Notes: a model not told the origin generated them from the sequence alone. DNA of 64,000 nucleotides from Nostoc sp. CMAA1605 (GCF_021596505.1 NZ_PJIZ01000007.1:53885-117884), one strand, 5' to 3'; shown: positions 1 through 9,564, counted from the first letter of the stretch. Numbers and translations: made by a program.

Positions 1-1904
1 TAGTAGAAGCAGAGTTACAGCGAATTAATGGACAGCATTTAGATGCAATAGAACTCTATGATCGTGCCATAGCCTTAGCACAGGAACATGAATATATTCA
101 TGAGTCAGCATTAGCTAATGAACTAGCGGCTAAATTTTATTTACAGTGGGGTAAGCAAAAGTTTGCCCAATCTTATCTGATTGATGCTTACTATAGTTAT
201 TCGCGTTGGGGTGCTGCAACGAAACTGCGGCATTTACAAGCACGCTACCCCGAAATTTTAGCTAGTTTTATTCAACAAGATAAACTAATACCAAAAAGCC
301 AATTTTATTCAGACATCAATTTAGATAAGTCTGCTGAAGCTTCAACTTTGACAAGTAACGATACTGTCATTAGTTCCCACAGCACTAGCATTTCTGATAT
401 GCTGGATTTAGCGGCGGTGATTAAAGCTTATCAGACCATTTCTGGAGAAATCGAACTACAAGAACTGCTTTCTAAACTAATTGAGTTAGTGATGGAAAAT
501 GCAGGAGCATCCAAGTGTGTCTTGATTTTACATGAAGAGAAAACTTCATCATTGAATGTAACAGCAGTTAGTCTGAATTCGACATTTGCCGCTACTCACA
601 CAGAATTTCTCTCCATACCCGTAGAATCTAGTGAAGATATACCTCTCACTATGATTAATTATGTCAAACGCACTCAAGAAATATTAGTTATTGATGATAC
701 TGCTAATCACGCTCCTTTGACCACAGATATTTATATCACCAATAAGAAACCTAAAAGCATTCTCTGTATCCCAATGGTGAATCAAAGTAAATTGCTGGGA
801 ATCGTATATTTAGAGAATAATCTAATTACAGCTGCATTTACACGCGATCGCCTGGAAGTAATCAAACTACTTATCACTCAAGCAGGAATTTCCTTAGAGA
901 ATGCAATGCTATATAAAAATCTAGCAGAAGCTAAAGAAAGTTTAGAGGAATACAATCACAACTTAGAAGCAAAAGTCGCAGCTAGAACCACAGAACTGCA
1001 CAATAAAAATCAGAGTTTACAAGAAGCTCTACAACAATTAAAATTGACCCAATCTCAATTAATTCAAAGTGAAAAAATGTCCTCATTAGGGCAAATGGTA
1101 GCTGGAATTGCCCACGAAATTAATAATCCTATCAATTTCATTCACGCTAACCTTCTACATACAACAGAATACATTGAAAACTTACTAGACTTAATTAATA
1201 TATATAAACAAGAGTATCCTGAAGACTCAACTACTATTTTAGACAAGTGTGAAGAAATTGATTTAGATTTTATAGGTGAAGATTTACCCAGAATCCTCAA
1301 TTCGATGAAGGTGGGAAGTCTGCGAATCCGAGACATTGTGTTAAGTTTACGTAACTTCTCTCGCTTAGACGAAGCAGACATGAAACCAGTTGATATTCAT
1401 GAAGGTATTGATAATACATTGTTAATACTACAACATAGAATCCAGAAGAATAGCAATGATAGCCAAAAACATCATGAACAAACAAAACCGGAAATTTTAA
1501 TTATTAAAGAGTACGGCACATTACCTCTGGTTACTTGTTATGCTAGTCAACTCAATCAAGTATTTTTAAATATTTTGACTAACTCCATTGATGCGATAGA
1601 AAACGCAAAATCTCAAAATGCAGAATTATTAGTTAATCCTCAAATTTGCATTAGAACTGAGTTAACAAAATCTCAGGTAGTCAAAATTAGCATTAGTGAT
1701 AATGGTTGTGGAATTCCAGAGACAATACAACCAAAAATATTTGATCCCTTTTTTACAACTAAACCAATCGGTAGCGGTACTGGTTTAGGTCTATCTGTGA
1801 GCTATCAAATAGTTGTAGAAAAACATAAAGGTAAACTAATCTGTAATTCTCAACCTGGAAAGGGAACAGAATTTATTATAGATATACCTCTACAACAATC
1901 TTGA
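1..1904 (+). CDS. Sensor histidine kinase, 3' part (GAF, HisKA, HATPase)
   Basis: The reading frame is open from base 3, so this is the 3' part of a larger gene and the TTG at 348 is internal. The first 110 codons are helical and TPR-like ([19 protein letters not shown]), as in the linker of the large cyanobacterial kinases that combine a Ser/Thr kinase, an AAA-type ATPase and a histidine kinase; whether those upstream parts exist here cannot be seen. Then come a GAF domain (about 440-920), a coiled coil, a HisKA domain with phospho-acceptor His in AHEINNP (His codon 1113-1115) and an HATPase_c domain with N, DNGCGIP and GTGLGLS boxes (about 1545-1890). It should autophosphorylate and pass phosphate to an unlinked regulator. 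The C-terminal half is confidently a histidine kinase. Confidence 0.9.
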   Translation, partial: VEAELQRINGQHLDAIELYDRAIALAQEHEYIHESALANELAAKFYLQWGKQKFAQSYLIDAYYSYSRWGAATKLRHLQARYPEILASFIQQDKLIPKSQFYSDINLDKSAEASTLTSNDTVISSHSTSISDMLDLAAVIKAYQTISGEIELQELLSKLIELVMENAGASKCVLILHEEKTSSLNVTAVSLNSTFAATHTEFLSIPVESSEDIPLTMINYVKRTQEILVIDDTANHAPLTTDIYITNKKPKSILCIPMVNQSKLLGIVYLENNLITAAFTRDRLEVIKLLITQAGISLENAMLYKNLAEAKESLEEYNHNLEAKVAARTTELHNKNQSLQEALQQLKLTQSQLIQSEKMSSLGQMVAGIAHEINNPINFIHANLLHTTEYIENLLDLINIYKQEYPEDSTTILDKCEEIDLDFIGEDLPRILNSMKVGSLRIRDIVLSLRNFSRLDEADMKPVDIHEGIDNTLLILQHRIQKNSNDSQKHHEQTKPEILIIKEYGTLPLVTCYASQLNQVFLNILTNSIDAIENAKSQNAELLVNPQICIRTELTKSQVVKISISDNGCGIPETIQPKIFDPFFTTKPIGSGTGLGLSVSYQIVVEKHKGKLICNSQPGKGTEFIIDIPLQQS

Positions 1905-1918
1905 GATTTTTTATTAAT

Positions 1919-1952
1919 AAAATACCCGAATTCATAAAGAAGTCGGGTATCT
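1919..1952. terminator. Rho-independent terminator hairpin
   Basis: The arms ATACCCGA (1922-1929) and TCGGGTAT (1943-1950) pair perfectly 15 bp after the kinase stop. The region is AT-rich on both sides, so it could serve the kinase gene on + and the convergent gene ending at 2029 on -. Confidence 0.6.
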
Positions 1953-2028
1953 ATTCTTAAACAGAATATGTTAGAAACAAGTCAAATTTTACTTCTTCAT
2001 GACTTGTTTATTAGAGAATTATCTTTAC

Positions 2029-2742
2029 TTACACTCCCACAGGTACTTGGTCTAACTTGTGAGCTTTAACGTAAGCCATCCATTCATTCAGCATTTCTGT
2101 AAAATCTGCAAAAACTTGTTCCACTAAATGACAGGCTTTTGCTTCCATCTCTGGGGATATTTCTATATTTTCAATGAGATTTTCTACATCAGGTGTACCC
2201 ATAGCATGACCGGTTTCTACTGCTAAATGATATTCACCAAAATAGCGGTAATTTTCTCCTGTGATTTGTTGCAATTCCCGTGCAACCTCTGCTGTCAACG
2301 ACAATACAACATTTCCTGTAGCTTCATTACATTCAATAATTGCTAATTTTAAAACTGGGTCTACTTGATAAGCATAGGCTGAGAGTTTATAGCAAACTCG
2401 TCTGGCTTTGTCATTTTCTGCCCCCCAGATAAATTTCAAAGCTTCTAGATATGTCATTGGTTTATTAAAACCCAATTTTTCCATATCTTCGTAGTACCAA
2501 AGAAAATGATGGTCATCTTCATAGGAATGAACATTAATTAATTTTTGAATTGGATCATCTGTTGGTTCTTCCCGGAAGAAATATTTATTGACTTCCCAAA
2601 TATTCATCACAAAAGGAGTAATACAAGGTGCAAAAGCTAATCTTTGTCTTGGAGGAATACTTTTGTCTTTTAAGAATTCGCATATTGGTAATTTTGAGAA
2701 TTCTTGTTTCTTTTGTTCGATTAATGCGAGAACTGCTTTCAT
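2029..2742 (-). CDS. Haem-oxygenase-fold (TENA/CADD-like) protein, possible diiron oxidase
   Basis: 237 residues, predicted all-helical. It carries residue groups like those of the haem-oxygenase-like diiron oxidase (HDO) and TENA/THI-4 superfamily: E50 in helix 1, HSYEDDHH (72-79), an Glu pair in ECNEA (137-140) and HLAVETGH (172-179) near the C-terminus. The spacing of acidic and His residues in three helices fits a dinuclear metal site, but I assign no substrate. HDO proteins do oxygen-dependent C-C cleavage, N-oxygenation or desaturation; TenA relatives are hydrolases. It is monocistronic and convergent with the upstream kinase, and lies at the edge of the unusual enzyme region ending at 16682. 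Family membership is moderately sure; the diiron function is inference. Confidence 0.6.
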   Translation of the reverse strand: MKAVLALIEQKKQEFSKLPICEFLKDKSIPPRQRLAFAPCITPFVMNIWEVNKYFFREEPTDDPIQKLINVHSYEDDHHFLWYYEDMEKLGFNKPMTYLEALKFIWGAENDKARRVCYKLSAYAYQVDPVLKLAIIECNEATGNVVLSLTAEVARELQQITGENYRYFGEYHLAVETGHAMGTPDVENLIENIEISPEMEAKACHLVEQVFADFTEMLNEWMAYVKAHKLDQVPVGV

Positions 2743-3480
2743 AGTCTTACTTTGTGATTTAATTTATTTGACTTGTTCACATTGTTGTGGTTTTTAAATT
2801 AAAAAATAACAGTAATTTTTAGTAATTTTATAAAATCGATTTTTAAGTGTTTCTTGTAAATAAATACACATCTGCTTCTATTATGAATATCTTGATTTTA
2901 AAAGGATATGACCTATGACGCAGTAATATTACTGAACAACTTTAAGAGATTTTTTTATTTTTCCTCGTCATAACTAAGAGAGACGTTTACCTCTAAATAT
3001 AAAAAACAATACATATATGTTAAGTATTATTAAGGTTATTAATCTGGAAAAATACTGTGACATTATAAAGAGATTTTGAGTATAAAAATCTGTCATTAGG
3101 CAGAAATAGACTAGTCCAATAGTGCTATTTTAAATTGTTACTTAAGTGACTTGACAAATTACAGTTATTAATGCTTAATTAGCCAATTATTAGCTTGTTT
3201 TGACAATCAGCTTTAATTGGAATTTTGTCTTTAATGCTTAAAAAAGATTTATACTTGCGCTGATTCCCCAGTAGCACGCAAAACACTTGACTAATATTTA
3301 AATATCAGATTTTGGGATTTTTTTATAAAAATCAATAACAAATGTAGAGTTTGACTGAATTTTTCACCTGTGAAGTAGTGGCGTGTCAAAGCCAGAAGAT
3401 TCCAGTATATGGGTTGATTTGCAATGCGCTTAACATTTCTGGGTGTTTAGTGTAGAAATTCAATAGGGAATCTAGATAGG
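2743..3480. other. Long AT-rich spacer, no gene seen
   Basis: About 740 bp with no credible reading frame on either strand. I saw no IS end, tRNA or known riboswitch. It probably holds the promoter of the gene at 2742 (-). Confidence 0.5.
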
Positions 3481-3700
3481 TTATTAGTCAATAGTCAATA
3501 GTCAATAGTCATTACTCATTACTTATTACTCATTACTCATTACTTATTACTTATTACTTATTACTTATTACTTATTACTTATTACTTATTACTTATTACT
3601 CATTACTTATTACTCATTACTTATTACTCATTACTTATTACTTATTACTTATTACTCATTACTTATTACTCATTACTTATTACTCATTACTTATTACTCA
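3481..3700. repeat. Short tandem heptamer repeat array (STRR), about 31 units
   Basis: It starts with TAGTCAA units (3484-3510) and continues as TTACTCA and TTACTTA heptamers to 3700 with almost no interruption. The two unit types alternate irregularly, which suggests slippage or unequal exchange. Such STRR arrays are typical of heterocystous cyanobacteria. Confidence 0.95.
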
Positions 3701-3822
3701 TGATGTACCTCAATTACTTTCAAAATTGCTGTAAAAGAGAGATTGAGAGTTGGCTACATTTAATCTCACCTCATGTAAAAATGATATTATATGGGGGTAA
3801 CTGATTTCTCTCCCATCTATAA

Positions 3823-4287
3823 ATGAACAAAATATTGGATGTAGAACTATCAAAAAAAACTGCTGAAATCATCAAAAGTAAGGCTAGAAAACCCTTTGAT
3901 AATGCGTATAAAGCTGCGTTGGCTACACAGGGTGCTAAATATGTTCAAGGATTTTTAGTCTGTCAAGGGAAGCCAACTAAACCTCTAGAACATGGTTGGA
4001 TTGAAACAGAGGAGACAATTGTTGACCCTAACTTACCGCATTTGCATAATCATGTACAAGAAATGTGGTATTTTGCTGCTCATACTCTCAGTGTGAAGCA
4101 ACTCAAGGAAATTATAGAAGAATCAAAAGAAGATTATCCAGAAGATGACCCATTACCTATTTATGGTGATGCACCATATGAATATTATGGTGATGTGATG
4201 TTGGGAGGTAAAGAATATCTAGCTGCTTATCAAGCGGCGGAAGCTAAATGTAAAGAAATTCAAGGATTAAAAGCTCAAAATAATTAA
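3823..4287 (+). CDS. Hypothetical protein with HGWIE/VDP motif
   Basis: 154 residues, a convincing coding sequence that I do not recognise. The N-terminal third is Lys/Ala-rich and helical. The centre has EHGWIETEETIVDPNLP (about residues 56-72), which resembles the central strand motif of small cysteine-protease or transglutaminase-like folds, but no catalytic Cys is evident, so I make no functional call. The C-terminus is acidic (EDYPEDDPLPIYGD) and then helical. It is isolated: the STRR array is upstream and a convergent gene ends at 4312. The sequence TGGGGGTAAC about 30 bp upstream is not a clear Shine-Dalgarno site. Confidence 0.6.
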   Translation: MNKILDVELSKKTAEIIKSKARKPFDNAYKAALATQGAKYVQGFLVCQGKPTKPLEHGWIETEETIVDPNLPHLHNHVQEMWYFAAHTLSVKQLKEIIEESKEDYPEDDPLPIYGDAPYEYYGDVMLGGKEYLAAYQAAEAKCKEIQGLKAQNN

Positions 4288-4311
4288 GTTAGTGCAGAAA
4301 ACATTGGTTCT

Positions 4312-4725
4312 TTAGTTGGTATTTACTAATGAGGATTTGCCATCACTACCAAAGTGTTCTCGGTAACTGCAAATTTTATCTCCTCGCACATCAAAGGATA
4401 CTGCTACCCGATTTTTGTAAGGCTGTCCAAATAAAGTTCCTTCATCACGAAATTCAAAGACTACCGTTGTCTCATTGCTAGTAATGCAATCTAAAGACAC
4501 TAATTTGATGCCAGACGGAAAGGAGGTTGAAACATAATCAAGAAATTCCTTGGCTTTTGCTTTTCCTTGATTTAAACCTTGGAATTTACCGATAGGAAAC
4601 CAAAAGGTAAAATCCTCTGTTAGCATTTCTAGAAATGCTTGCCATTCACCCGTTGCTAAACCCTGGGTAAAATGTTCAAATGCTTGGTGAGCAACTTTTA
4701 AAGTATTTTCTGGATTCTGCACCAT
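4312..4725 (-). CDS. SnoaL/NTF2-like protein
   Basis: 137 residues from the ATG at 4725, chosen because AGGA lies 7 nt upstream; an upstream start at 4767 would overlap the preceding gene by 28 bp. It has the NTF2-like cone pattern: an N-terminal helix with HFTQGLATGEWQAFLEML, then FTFWFPIGKFQGLNQGKAKAKEFL, then strands VVFEFRDEGTLFGQPYKNRVAVSFDVRGDKI. SnoaL-like proteins act as small isomerases, cyclases or hydroxylases, or only bind ligands. It follows the MDR oxidoreductase by 14 bp and is probably co-transcribed and translationally close. The substrate is unknown. Confidence 0.75.
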   Translation of the reverse strand: MVQNPENTLKVAHQAFEHFTQGLATGEWQAFLEMLTEDFTFWFPIGKFQGLNQGKAKAKEFLDYVSTSFPSGIKLVSLDCITSNETTVVFEFRDEGTLFGQPYKNRVAVSFDVRGDKICSYREHFGSDGKSSLVNTN

Positions 4726-4739
4726 GTTTTTCCTAGATT

Positions 4740-5741
4740 CTAAAACCTGACAACTACTTTGCCACAATTTTGACCACTGAGCAGGTATGCTACTGCCGTG
4801 GGAATAGACTCTAAACCAAGAAATGGGGTAGAGTCAACAGATACTTGCAATTTACCTGCATAGAACAAATTTAAGAGGCGATCGCGCGCTTCTGGGATAT
4901 ATTCTTGATAATGGGGCATGAGAAAACCCCGCACCGAAGACGCTTTCCAAAAAAGTTGATGATAAATACGCGCTTGCGTTACTTCTTCGATACTTTTCCC
5001 ATATTCCGAAATATAGCCAATACTCACCAAACGTCCCCGAATGGCTAAGTTGTCAACGCAGGTATCAAACACCTGTTTACCCACACACTCAAAAATTAAG
5101 TTAATGCCTTTGGGGTACTCTTGCTTGAGGACTTCCTGGAGATTTTCTCTATGATAATTAATGATGCGATCGCAGCCTAACTCCTGTAATAACTTTTCCT
5201 TCGCCTCAGAACTGCAAGTACCAATGACATGATTTCCCGCCAACTTCGCCAACTGTACCGCAATATGGCCAGTACCACCAGCCGCAGCCGTTACTAAAAC
5301 CACCTCATCACTTTGCATTTCCCCCGCTTGTTCCAAAGCCACCAAAGCTGAAACACCCGTCGGTACAAGGTTGAGAATTTCCGGCGTTGCTTCCCGCACT
5401 TTCACCGCCAAGCTAGCATCTATCACCTGATATTCTCGATAACCACCACCGCGCCAAGTCGTGATAACAGCATCACCCACCCGAAAACCAGAAACATCTG
5501 CACCCACAGCTACCACTTCCCCCACCGCTTCCACACCCAAATCAAAAGGTGGAGTTAATTTTATATAACTCACTTCACCCCGACAAAGTAAAGTATCAAA
5601 CCCTGCATTAATTCCTGCAAATTTATTCCGAATTAAAATTTCATGATTTGCCGGTGCAGTCAGAGGTACTTCTACAATTTCTACAGCAGATTTAAAATCT
5701 TGATGGAGTTGTTTAGCTATTAATTTTTTGTAGTTAGTCAT
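4740..5741 (-). CDS. MDR-family NADPH:quinone / enone oxidoreductase
   Basis: 333 residues. It has the GroES-like N-terminal domain and a Rossmann domain with AAAGGTGHIAVQLAK (about 151-165) and LLQELGCDRIINY. No structural-zinc cysteine cluster is present, as in the zinc-free quinone oxidoreductase and prostaglandin-reductase-3/ZADH2 branch. It should reduce quinones or alpha,beta-unsaturated carbonyls with NAD(P)H in the cytoplasm. The first codons (M T N) come from a heptamer repeat unit: ATGACTAAC is continuous with TAGTCATTAGTTATTAG-type repeats upstream, and no Shine-Dalgarno site is visible. It lies upstream of the SnoaL-like gene, 14 bp apart. Confidence 0.85.
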   Translation of the reverse strand: MTNYKKLIAKQLHQDFKSAVEIVEVPLTAPANHEILIRNKFAGINAGFDTLLCRGEVSYIKLTPPFDLGVEAVGEVVAVGADVSGFRVGDAVITTWRGGGYREYQVIDASLAVKVREATPEILNLVPTGVSALVALEQAGEMQSDEVVLVTAAAGGTGHIAVQLAKLAGNHVIGTCSSEAKEKLLQELGCDRIINYHRENLQEVLKQEYPKGINLIFECVGKQVFDTCVDNLAIRGRLVSIGYISEYGKSIEEVTQARIYHQLFWKASSVRGFLMPHYQEYIPEARDRLLNLFYAGKLQVSVDSTPFLGLESIPTAVAYLLSGQNCGKVVVRF

Positions 5742-5796
5742 TAGTTATTAGTCAATAGTCATTAGTTATTAGTTATTAGTTATTAGTTATTAGTTA
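5742..5796. repeat. STRR heptamers (TTAGTTA/TAGTCAA) upstream of MDR gene
   Basis: Seven or eight heptamer units run directly into the start codon of the gene at 5741 (-). The run is interrupted by a miniature inverted-repeat element and resumes at about 5944-5960. Confidence 0.9.
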
Positions 5797-5943
5797 TCTG
5801 ACTTTTCACGGTATCTGGAAAACCCCTCTCCAAACCTCTCCCCTACAAGGAGAGAGGCTTTAATTTTCCCCCTTCCCTCCGAGGGAAGGGGGTTAGGGGG
5901 TTAGGTTTTACGTTAACTTTTCCACATAATGTGAAAAGTCAGA
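5797..5943. mobile_element. Miniature inverted-repeat element (147 bp), intact
   Basis: Perfect 13-bp terminal inverted repeats TCTGACTTTTCAC (5797-5809) and GTGAAAAGTCAGA (5931-5943) are flanked on both sides by TTA. The interior has paired runs (CCTCTCC/GGAGAGAG and CCCCCTTCCCTCC/GAGGGAAGGGGG), so the single strand folds into a long structure. It sits inside an STRR array. A truncated copy is at 59693 and related internal sequence at 9565. Confidence 0.8.
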
Positions 5944-6030
5944 TTAGTCATTAGTTATTAGTTTTTGCTACCTTGTCCACCTTGTCTCCAATGCCCAATG
6001 CCCCATTCCCTATTCCCAATGCCCCAGTCC

Positions 6031-6825
6031 CTATAAAGCCTTATCCCATTCCAGTTGATGCGCTAAACCATACTTGATAAAATCTTCGATGTTGGCTTTA
6101 TCGCTTTTACCAAATACACCCAAACTATAAGGATTATCTTGCATTCTTTCGGTAACTTGTTCTTGCTCAAATCTCATTACTTCTTCTCTTGGTTGATCTG
6201 TTTTAAAAAAGTCAACAACCAATACAGTTCTATCGTATTCAGTATAATTATGTGGACAATGGGGATAGCTATGATCTAACACCATAAATTCCCCTTCATG
6301 CCAATAAAGTTGCTCATGACATATTTTCATTGCCACATCTCCTTGCGGCACAATTAAGCCTAAATAACCCCTGTTCATGTGGGGGTTATAGTTAACATGA
6401 AGCTTAATATCTAAACCAGGGTGAAATGTACCGAAATAGGCATTTCTGATTACGTCATCATTTTCTACGTTAACTGCTGTGATCATCTGAGCCAAATTTG
6501 GAAAATATTTTTCTCTGAGTTCTAATGCCTTCTTTGCTGCTACATCTGTCTCATATTCGGGATATTGGATTTGATGAAATTGAATATATTTTTCAATTAA
6601 TAAACCTTGGAATAAAATTCCAAAGGCACTATATTTAGAGTCTCCTTTAGTTTTAATGGTTTTACTTTTTGGGCCTAGAACATCGTAAGTAAATTTTAAT
6701 TCCTCTGGCGATGCCTGCTTGATAAAACTAGTAAATTCCTCTCGAATCACCTGCCAATTTTCTTGCAAATTTTGGAGAAAGGGGAAAGTTTCAGGATTGA
6801 GATGATACTCGTTAAAATTGGACAC
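6031..6825 (-). CDS. Aspartyl/asparaginyl beta-hydroxylase-like Fe(II)/2OG dioxygenase
   Basis: 264 residues. The C-terminal double-stranded beta-helix matches the AspH family: LHVNYNPHMNRGYLGLIVP, then WHEGEFMVLDHSYPHCPHN, then DRTVLVVDFF. By alignment from memory, H143 and H189 correspond to the two Fe ligands of human AspH (His679, His725) and R199 to the 2-oxoglutarate-binding Arg735. Position 145 is Asn, so as in AspH there is no acidic third ligand. The His of the usual HLGL segment is Tyr154. It should hydroxylate a peptide or small molecule using O2 and 2-oxoglutarate; the substrate is unknown. It is divergent from the hydantoinase gene, sharing a 226-bp upstream region. Confidence 0.8.
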   Translation of the reverse strand: MSNFNEYHLNPETFPFLQNLQENWQVIREEFTSFIKQASPEELKFTYDVLGPKSKTIKTKGDSKYSAFGILFQGLLIEKYIQFHQIQYPEYETDVAAKKALELREKYFPNLAQMITAVNVENDDVIRNAYFGTFHPGLDIKLHVNYNPHMNRGYLGLIVPQGDVAMKICHEQLYWHEGEFMVLDHSYPHCPHNYTEYDRTVLVVDFFKTDQPREEVMRFEQEQVTERMQDNPYSLGVFGKSDKANIEDFIKYGLAHQLEWDKAL

Positions 6826-7051
6826 CTTTTTCTGCTCCTAAATTTCAATTAAAAATTCCAAATTTAAATTACCAGGAATAAGTTTAATGGGGAGTCTTAG
6901 CACTTCTACATATAAAAGTTTGTACGTTTTATTTCTGGATCATCAAAACGGTTCAATAAACAACTGTTACATAGTTGTCTATTTTAGCGATTGTTCCTGT
7001 AGGATGTGAAAGCGACTTGCTTGCTGTCATCATGTTAATGTGAGGTCTACT

Positions 7052-8521
7052 ATGTCTGAACCTCCTATATTAGATAAAATTGTCAAGAATGTGCGGGTTG
7101 TGCGTCCCCATGAAAATGCGATCGCACTCTTAGATATAGGGATTAAGGATGGAAAATTTGCCCAGATTGCTCCTCATATTAGCGCAGACCAGGGCAAAGA
7201 GGTATTTGATGGCAAAAATCTCCTCGGTTTTCCTGGGGTTGTAGATGCTCATATGCACATCGGTATTTACCAACCCCTTGACCAAGATGCAGTGACAGAA
7301 AGTAAAGCCGCCGCGATGGGAGGTGTAACAACTAGCCTCAATTACATCCGTACAGGGAAGTATTATCTCAATAAAGGTGGTTCCTACCAAGATTTTTTTC
7401 CTGAAGTATTAGCATTATCTCAAGGAAATTTCTTTGTTGATTATAGCTACCATATTGCCCCTCTTAGCAATCAGCATATTGATGAGATACCAATGCTGTT
7501 TGAGGAATATGGCATTAGTTCCTTTAAAATTTTTATGTTTTATGGTGGCTATGGTTTACACGGTCTTTCCGACCAACAAAATTTATTTTTGATGATTAAT
7601 AAAACAGAAAGATACGATTTTGCTCACTTTGAATTTATCATGCGGGAGTTGACAAAGTTAAGCGCAAGTCATCCAGAAGCACAAGCAACAATTAGTTTAA
7701 GTTTGCATTGCGAAGTGGCAGAAATTCTCAATGCTTATACCAAAATAGTTGAAAATGATTTAAGTTTAACTGGACTGCACGCCTACAGTGCGGCGCGTCC
7801 TCCCCATTCAGAAGGGTTAGCAATTTGTATTGCATCTTATTTGGCACATGAAACTAACTGTGCAAATATCAATTTATTACATTTGAGTTCTCGTAAAGCA
7901 ATGGAAGCAGCTTTGACCATGCAAACTGCTTTTCCTCATATTAATTTCCGGCGAGAAGTTACCGTTGGACATTTATTATTAGATGTCGATACGCCAAACG
8001 GAACTTTAGCAAAAGTTAACCCCCCCATTCGTCCCCGTGCTGATGTGGAATATTTATGGCAAGCTGTTCTCAACAATCAAGTAGATTGGATAGTTAGTGA
8101 TCATGCTTGTTGTGCGGCGGAACAAAAAGTTAATGCCAAAGATCCGCATAATATTTGGTTAGCAAAATCTGGTTTTGGTGGTACAGAATATTTACTATCT
8201 GGTGTATTTAGTGAAGGTAGTAAACGGGGAATGTCTTACAATCACATGGCTAAATTGCTCTCGTGGAATCCATCACGCAGGTTTAGTTTATCTCAAAAAG
8301 GGGATATTGCTGTTGGTTTTGATGCTGATTTAGTTTTGTTAGACCCTAATGAAAGTTTTGTGGTGAATGCGGCTGAATCAGAATCACAACAAGGTTACAC
8401 ACCTTTTGCGGGAATGGAGTTAACAGGAAAGGTGAAAAGTACATTTTTGCGAGGTAATTTAATTTATCACAATGGGCAAGTTTTAGGTTTACCTAGCGGA
8501 CGTTATTTAAAAAGAAGTTAG
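7052..8521 (+). CDS. Dihydropyrimidinase/hydantoinase-type amidohydrolase
   Basis: 489 residues from the ATG at 7052, preferred over the GTG at 7040 because TGAGG lies 6 nt before it. It is a cyclic amidohydrolase of the D-hydantoinase/dihydropyrimidinase group with an apparently intact binuclear site: HxH in DAHMHIG, the carboxylatable Lys in SFKIFMFYGG, His in LHCEVAEI, His in LLHLSSRKA and Asp in SDHACC. It should open cyclic amides such as hydantoins or dihydropyrimidines. It leads a + strand run with the BKACE gene (98 bp later) and the alpha/beta-hydrolase. Unlike its neighbours, its catalytic residues look normal, so it is the best anchor for the substrate class. Confidence 0.88.
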   Translation: MSEPPILDKIVKNVRVVRPHENAIALLDIGIKDGKFAQIAPHISADQGKEVFDGKNLLGFPGVVDAHMHIGIYQPLDQDAVTESKAAAMGGVTTSLNYIRTGKYYLNKGGSYQDFFPEVLALSQGNFFVDYSYHIAPLSNQHIDEIPMLFEEYGISSFKIFMFYGGYGLHGLSDQQNLFLMINKTERYDFAHFEFIMRELTKLSASHPEAQATISLSLHCEVAEILNAYTKIVENDLSLTGLHAYSAARPPHSEGLAICIASYLAHETNCANINLLHLSSRKAMEAALTMQTAFPHINFRREVTVGHLLLDVDTPNGTLAKVNPPIRPRADVEYLWQAVLNNQVDWIVSDHACCAAEQKVNAKDPHNIWLAKSGFGGTEYLLSGVFSEGSKRGMSYNHMAKLLSWNPSRRFSLSQKGDIAVGFDADLVLLDPNESFVVNAAESESQQGYTPFAGMELTGKVKSTFLRGNLIYHNGQVLGLPSGRYLKRS

Positions 8522-8619
8522 GTGATTTTTGGGCAAATATCTCAAAAGGAGTAGAAAAAAATTTTTTATTTTAGGCTAAACATAAAAATACCTACATCTA
8601 CCAAAATTAAAGGATAACT

Positions 8620-9546
8620 ATGAATAGTCAACTACCATTAATTATTGAATGTCGTAGTAACGATTCCGATTATCGTCAAGAAAATCCTCACTGTCCATAT
8701 ACTCCCAAGGAAATTATTCAAGAAGCGGTTCGGGCTTGGGAAGCGGGAGCAGCAATTTTTCATTGGCATGGACGAGATCCAATTGATGGCAAATGGATTA
8801 ATGATGTAAACGTTTATTTAGAAGTTATTCAAGGAATTCGAGAGCAGACGGATTTAATTATTAATCCTACTTTAAATTATGTGACTAAAGAAAGTAATGT
8901 GAGCGATCGCATTCAACATATCTTAGCCGCTAACAACGATCCAGCACTAGGAGTTGATATGATTCCTTTAGAGTTTGGCTCGTTTAATTTAGATTTTTGG
9001 AATCCACAAACTAAACAATTTGACAGCTACGATCAAGTACATACTAGTTCTCGCGCATATATCAAAGAAGTATTAGAAATACTGCAAGTAAATAACATTT
9101 TTGTCGTTACTATTTGTTGGAACACAGGACAAATTCGGACAGCAAAATGTTTCCAAGAAATGGGACTGCTTCCTAAAAATACTTTTTGGGAGTTTGTGTT
9201 TACTGGAGAAATTACCCCTAGTGGCATTCTGCCCACATTACCAAATTTACAAGCAGTGGTAGATTCTATCCCCAAAGATGATCAATGGTTAGTAATGTGC
9301 TGGAATGGGGATGTCATGCCTTTGGCAGCTTGGGCAATTACAATGGGTGGTCATGTTGGTATTGGTTTGGGAGACTATCCTTATTTGCGTTTTGGTAAAC
9401 CTCACAATGGCGATTTGGTAGACAAAGTTGCTAACATGGCGCATACATTAGGCCGGGAAGTTGCCACACCAGCGCAAGCACGGGAAATTTTGAAAATGCA
9501 GCCGCGAACTGTTGTTAAAGAAAAACTACAGGTAGTTGCTAACTAG
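8620..9546 (+). CDS. BKACE-family (DUF849) protein with altered zinc site
   Basis: 308 residues. It matches the beta-keto acid cleavage enzyme family, whose founder Kce converts 3-keto-5-aminohexanoate and acetyl-CoA. The HxH zinc motif is present (H48, H50 in FHWHGRDP), as is the C-terminal GGHVxxGL segment. Where Kce has GLEDN with the third zinc ligand Glu230, this protein has GLGDY (G251), and the preceding catalytic-site Arg (HVRVG in Kce) is Gly (HVGIG). Either another residue completes the site or the chemistry has changed. AGGA lies 7 nt before the ATG. It probably shares an operon with the hydantoinase gene. Confidence 0.82.
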   Translation: MNSQLPLIIECRSNDSDYRQENPHCPYTPKEIIQEAVRAWEAGAAIFHWHGRDPIDGKWINDVNVYLEVIQGIREQTDLIINPTLNYVTKESNVSDRIQHILAANNDPALGVDMIPLEFGSFNLDFWNPQTKQFDSYDQVHTSSRAYIKEVLEILQVNNIFVVTICWNTGQIRTAKCFQEMGLLPKNTFWEFVFTGEITPSGILPTLPNLQAVVDSIPKDDQWLVMCWNGDVMPLAAWAITMGGHVGIGLGDYPYLRFGKPHNGDLVDKVANMAHTLGREVATPAQAREILKMQPRTVVKEKLQVVAN

Positions 9547-9564
9547 AAATGTAGAGTGCATGGG

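Noticed and set aside
348..1904. A start of the first kinase at 348
   Set aside because: The codon is TTG in the middle of an open frame that continues to base 3; the TPR-like sequence before it is clearly coding.
3481..3700. CRISPR array
   Set aside because: Units are contiguous 7-mers without spacers; it is an STRR array.
6031..6825. Loss of an Fe ligand in the AspH-like protein (Tyr in the YLGL segment)
   Set aside because: On counting back from conserved blocks, the Fe ligand of AspH aligns with H143, which is present; the Tyr replaces a different His.
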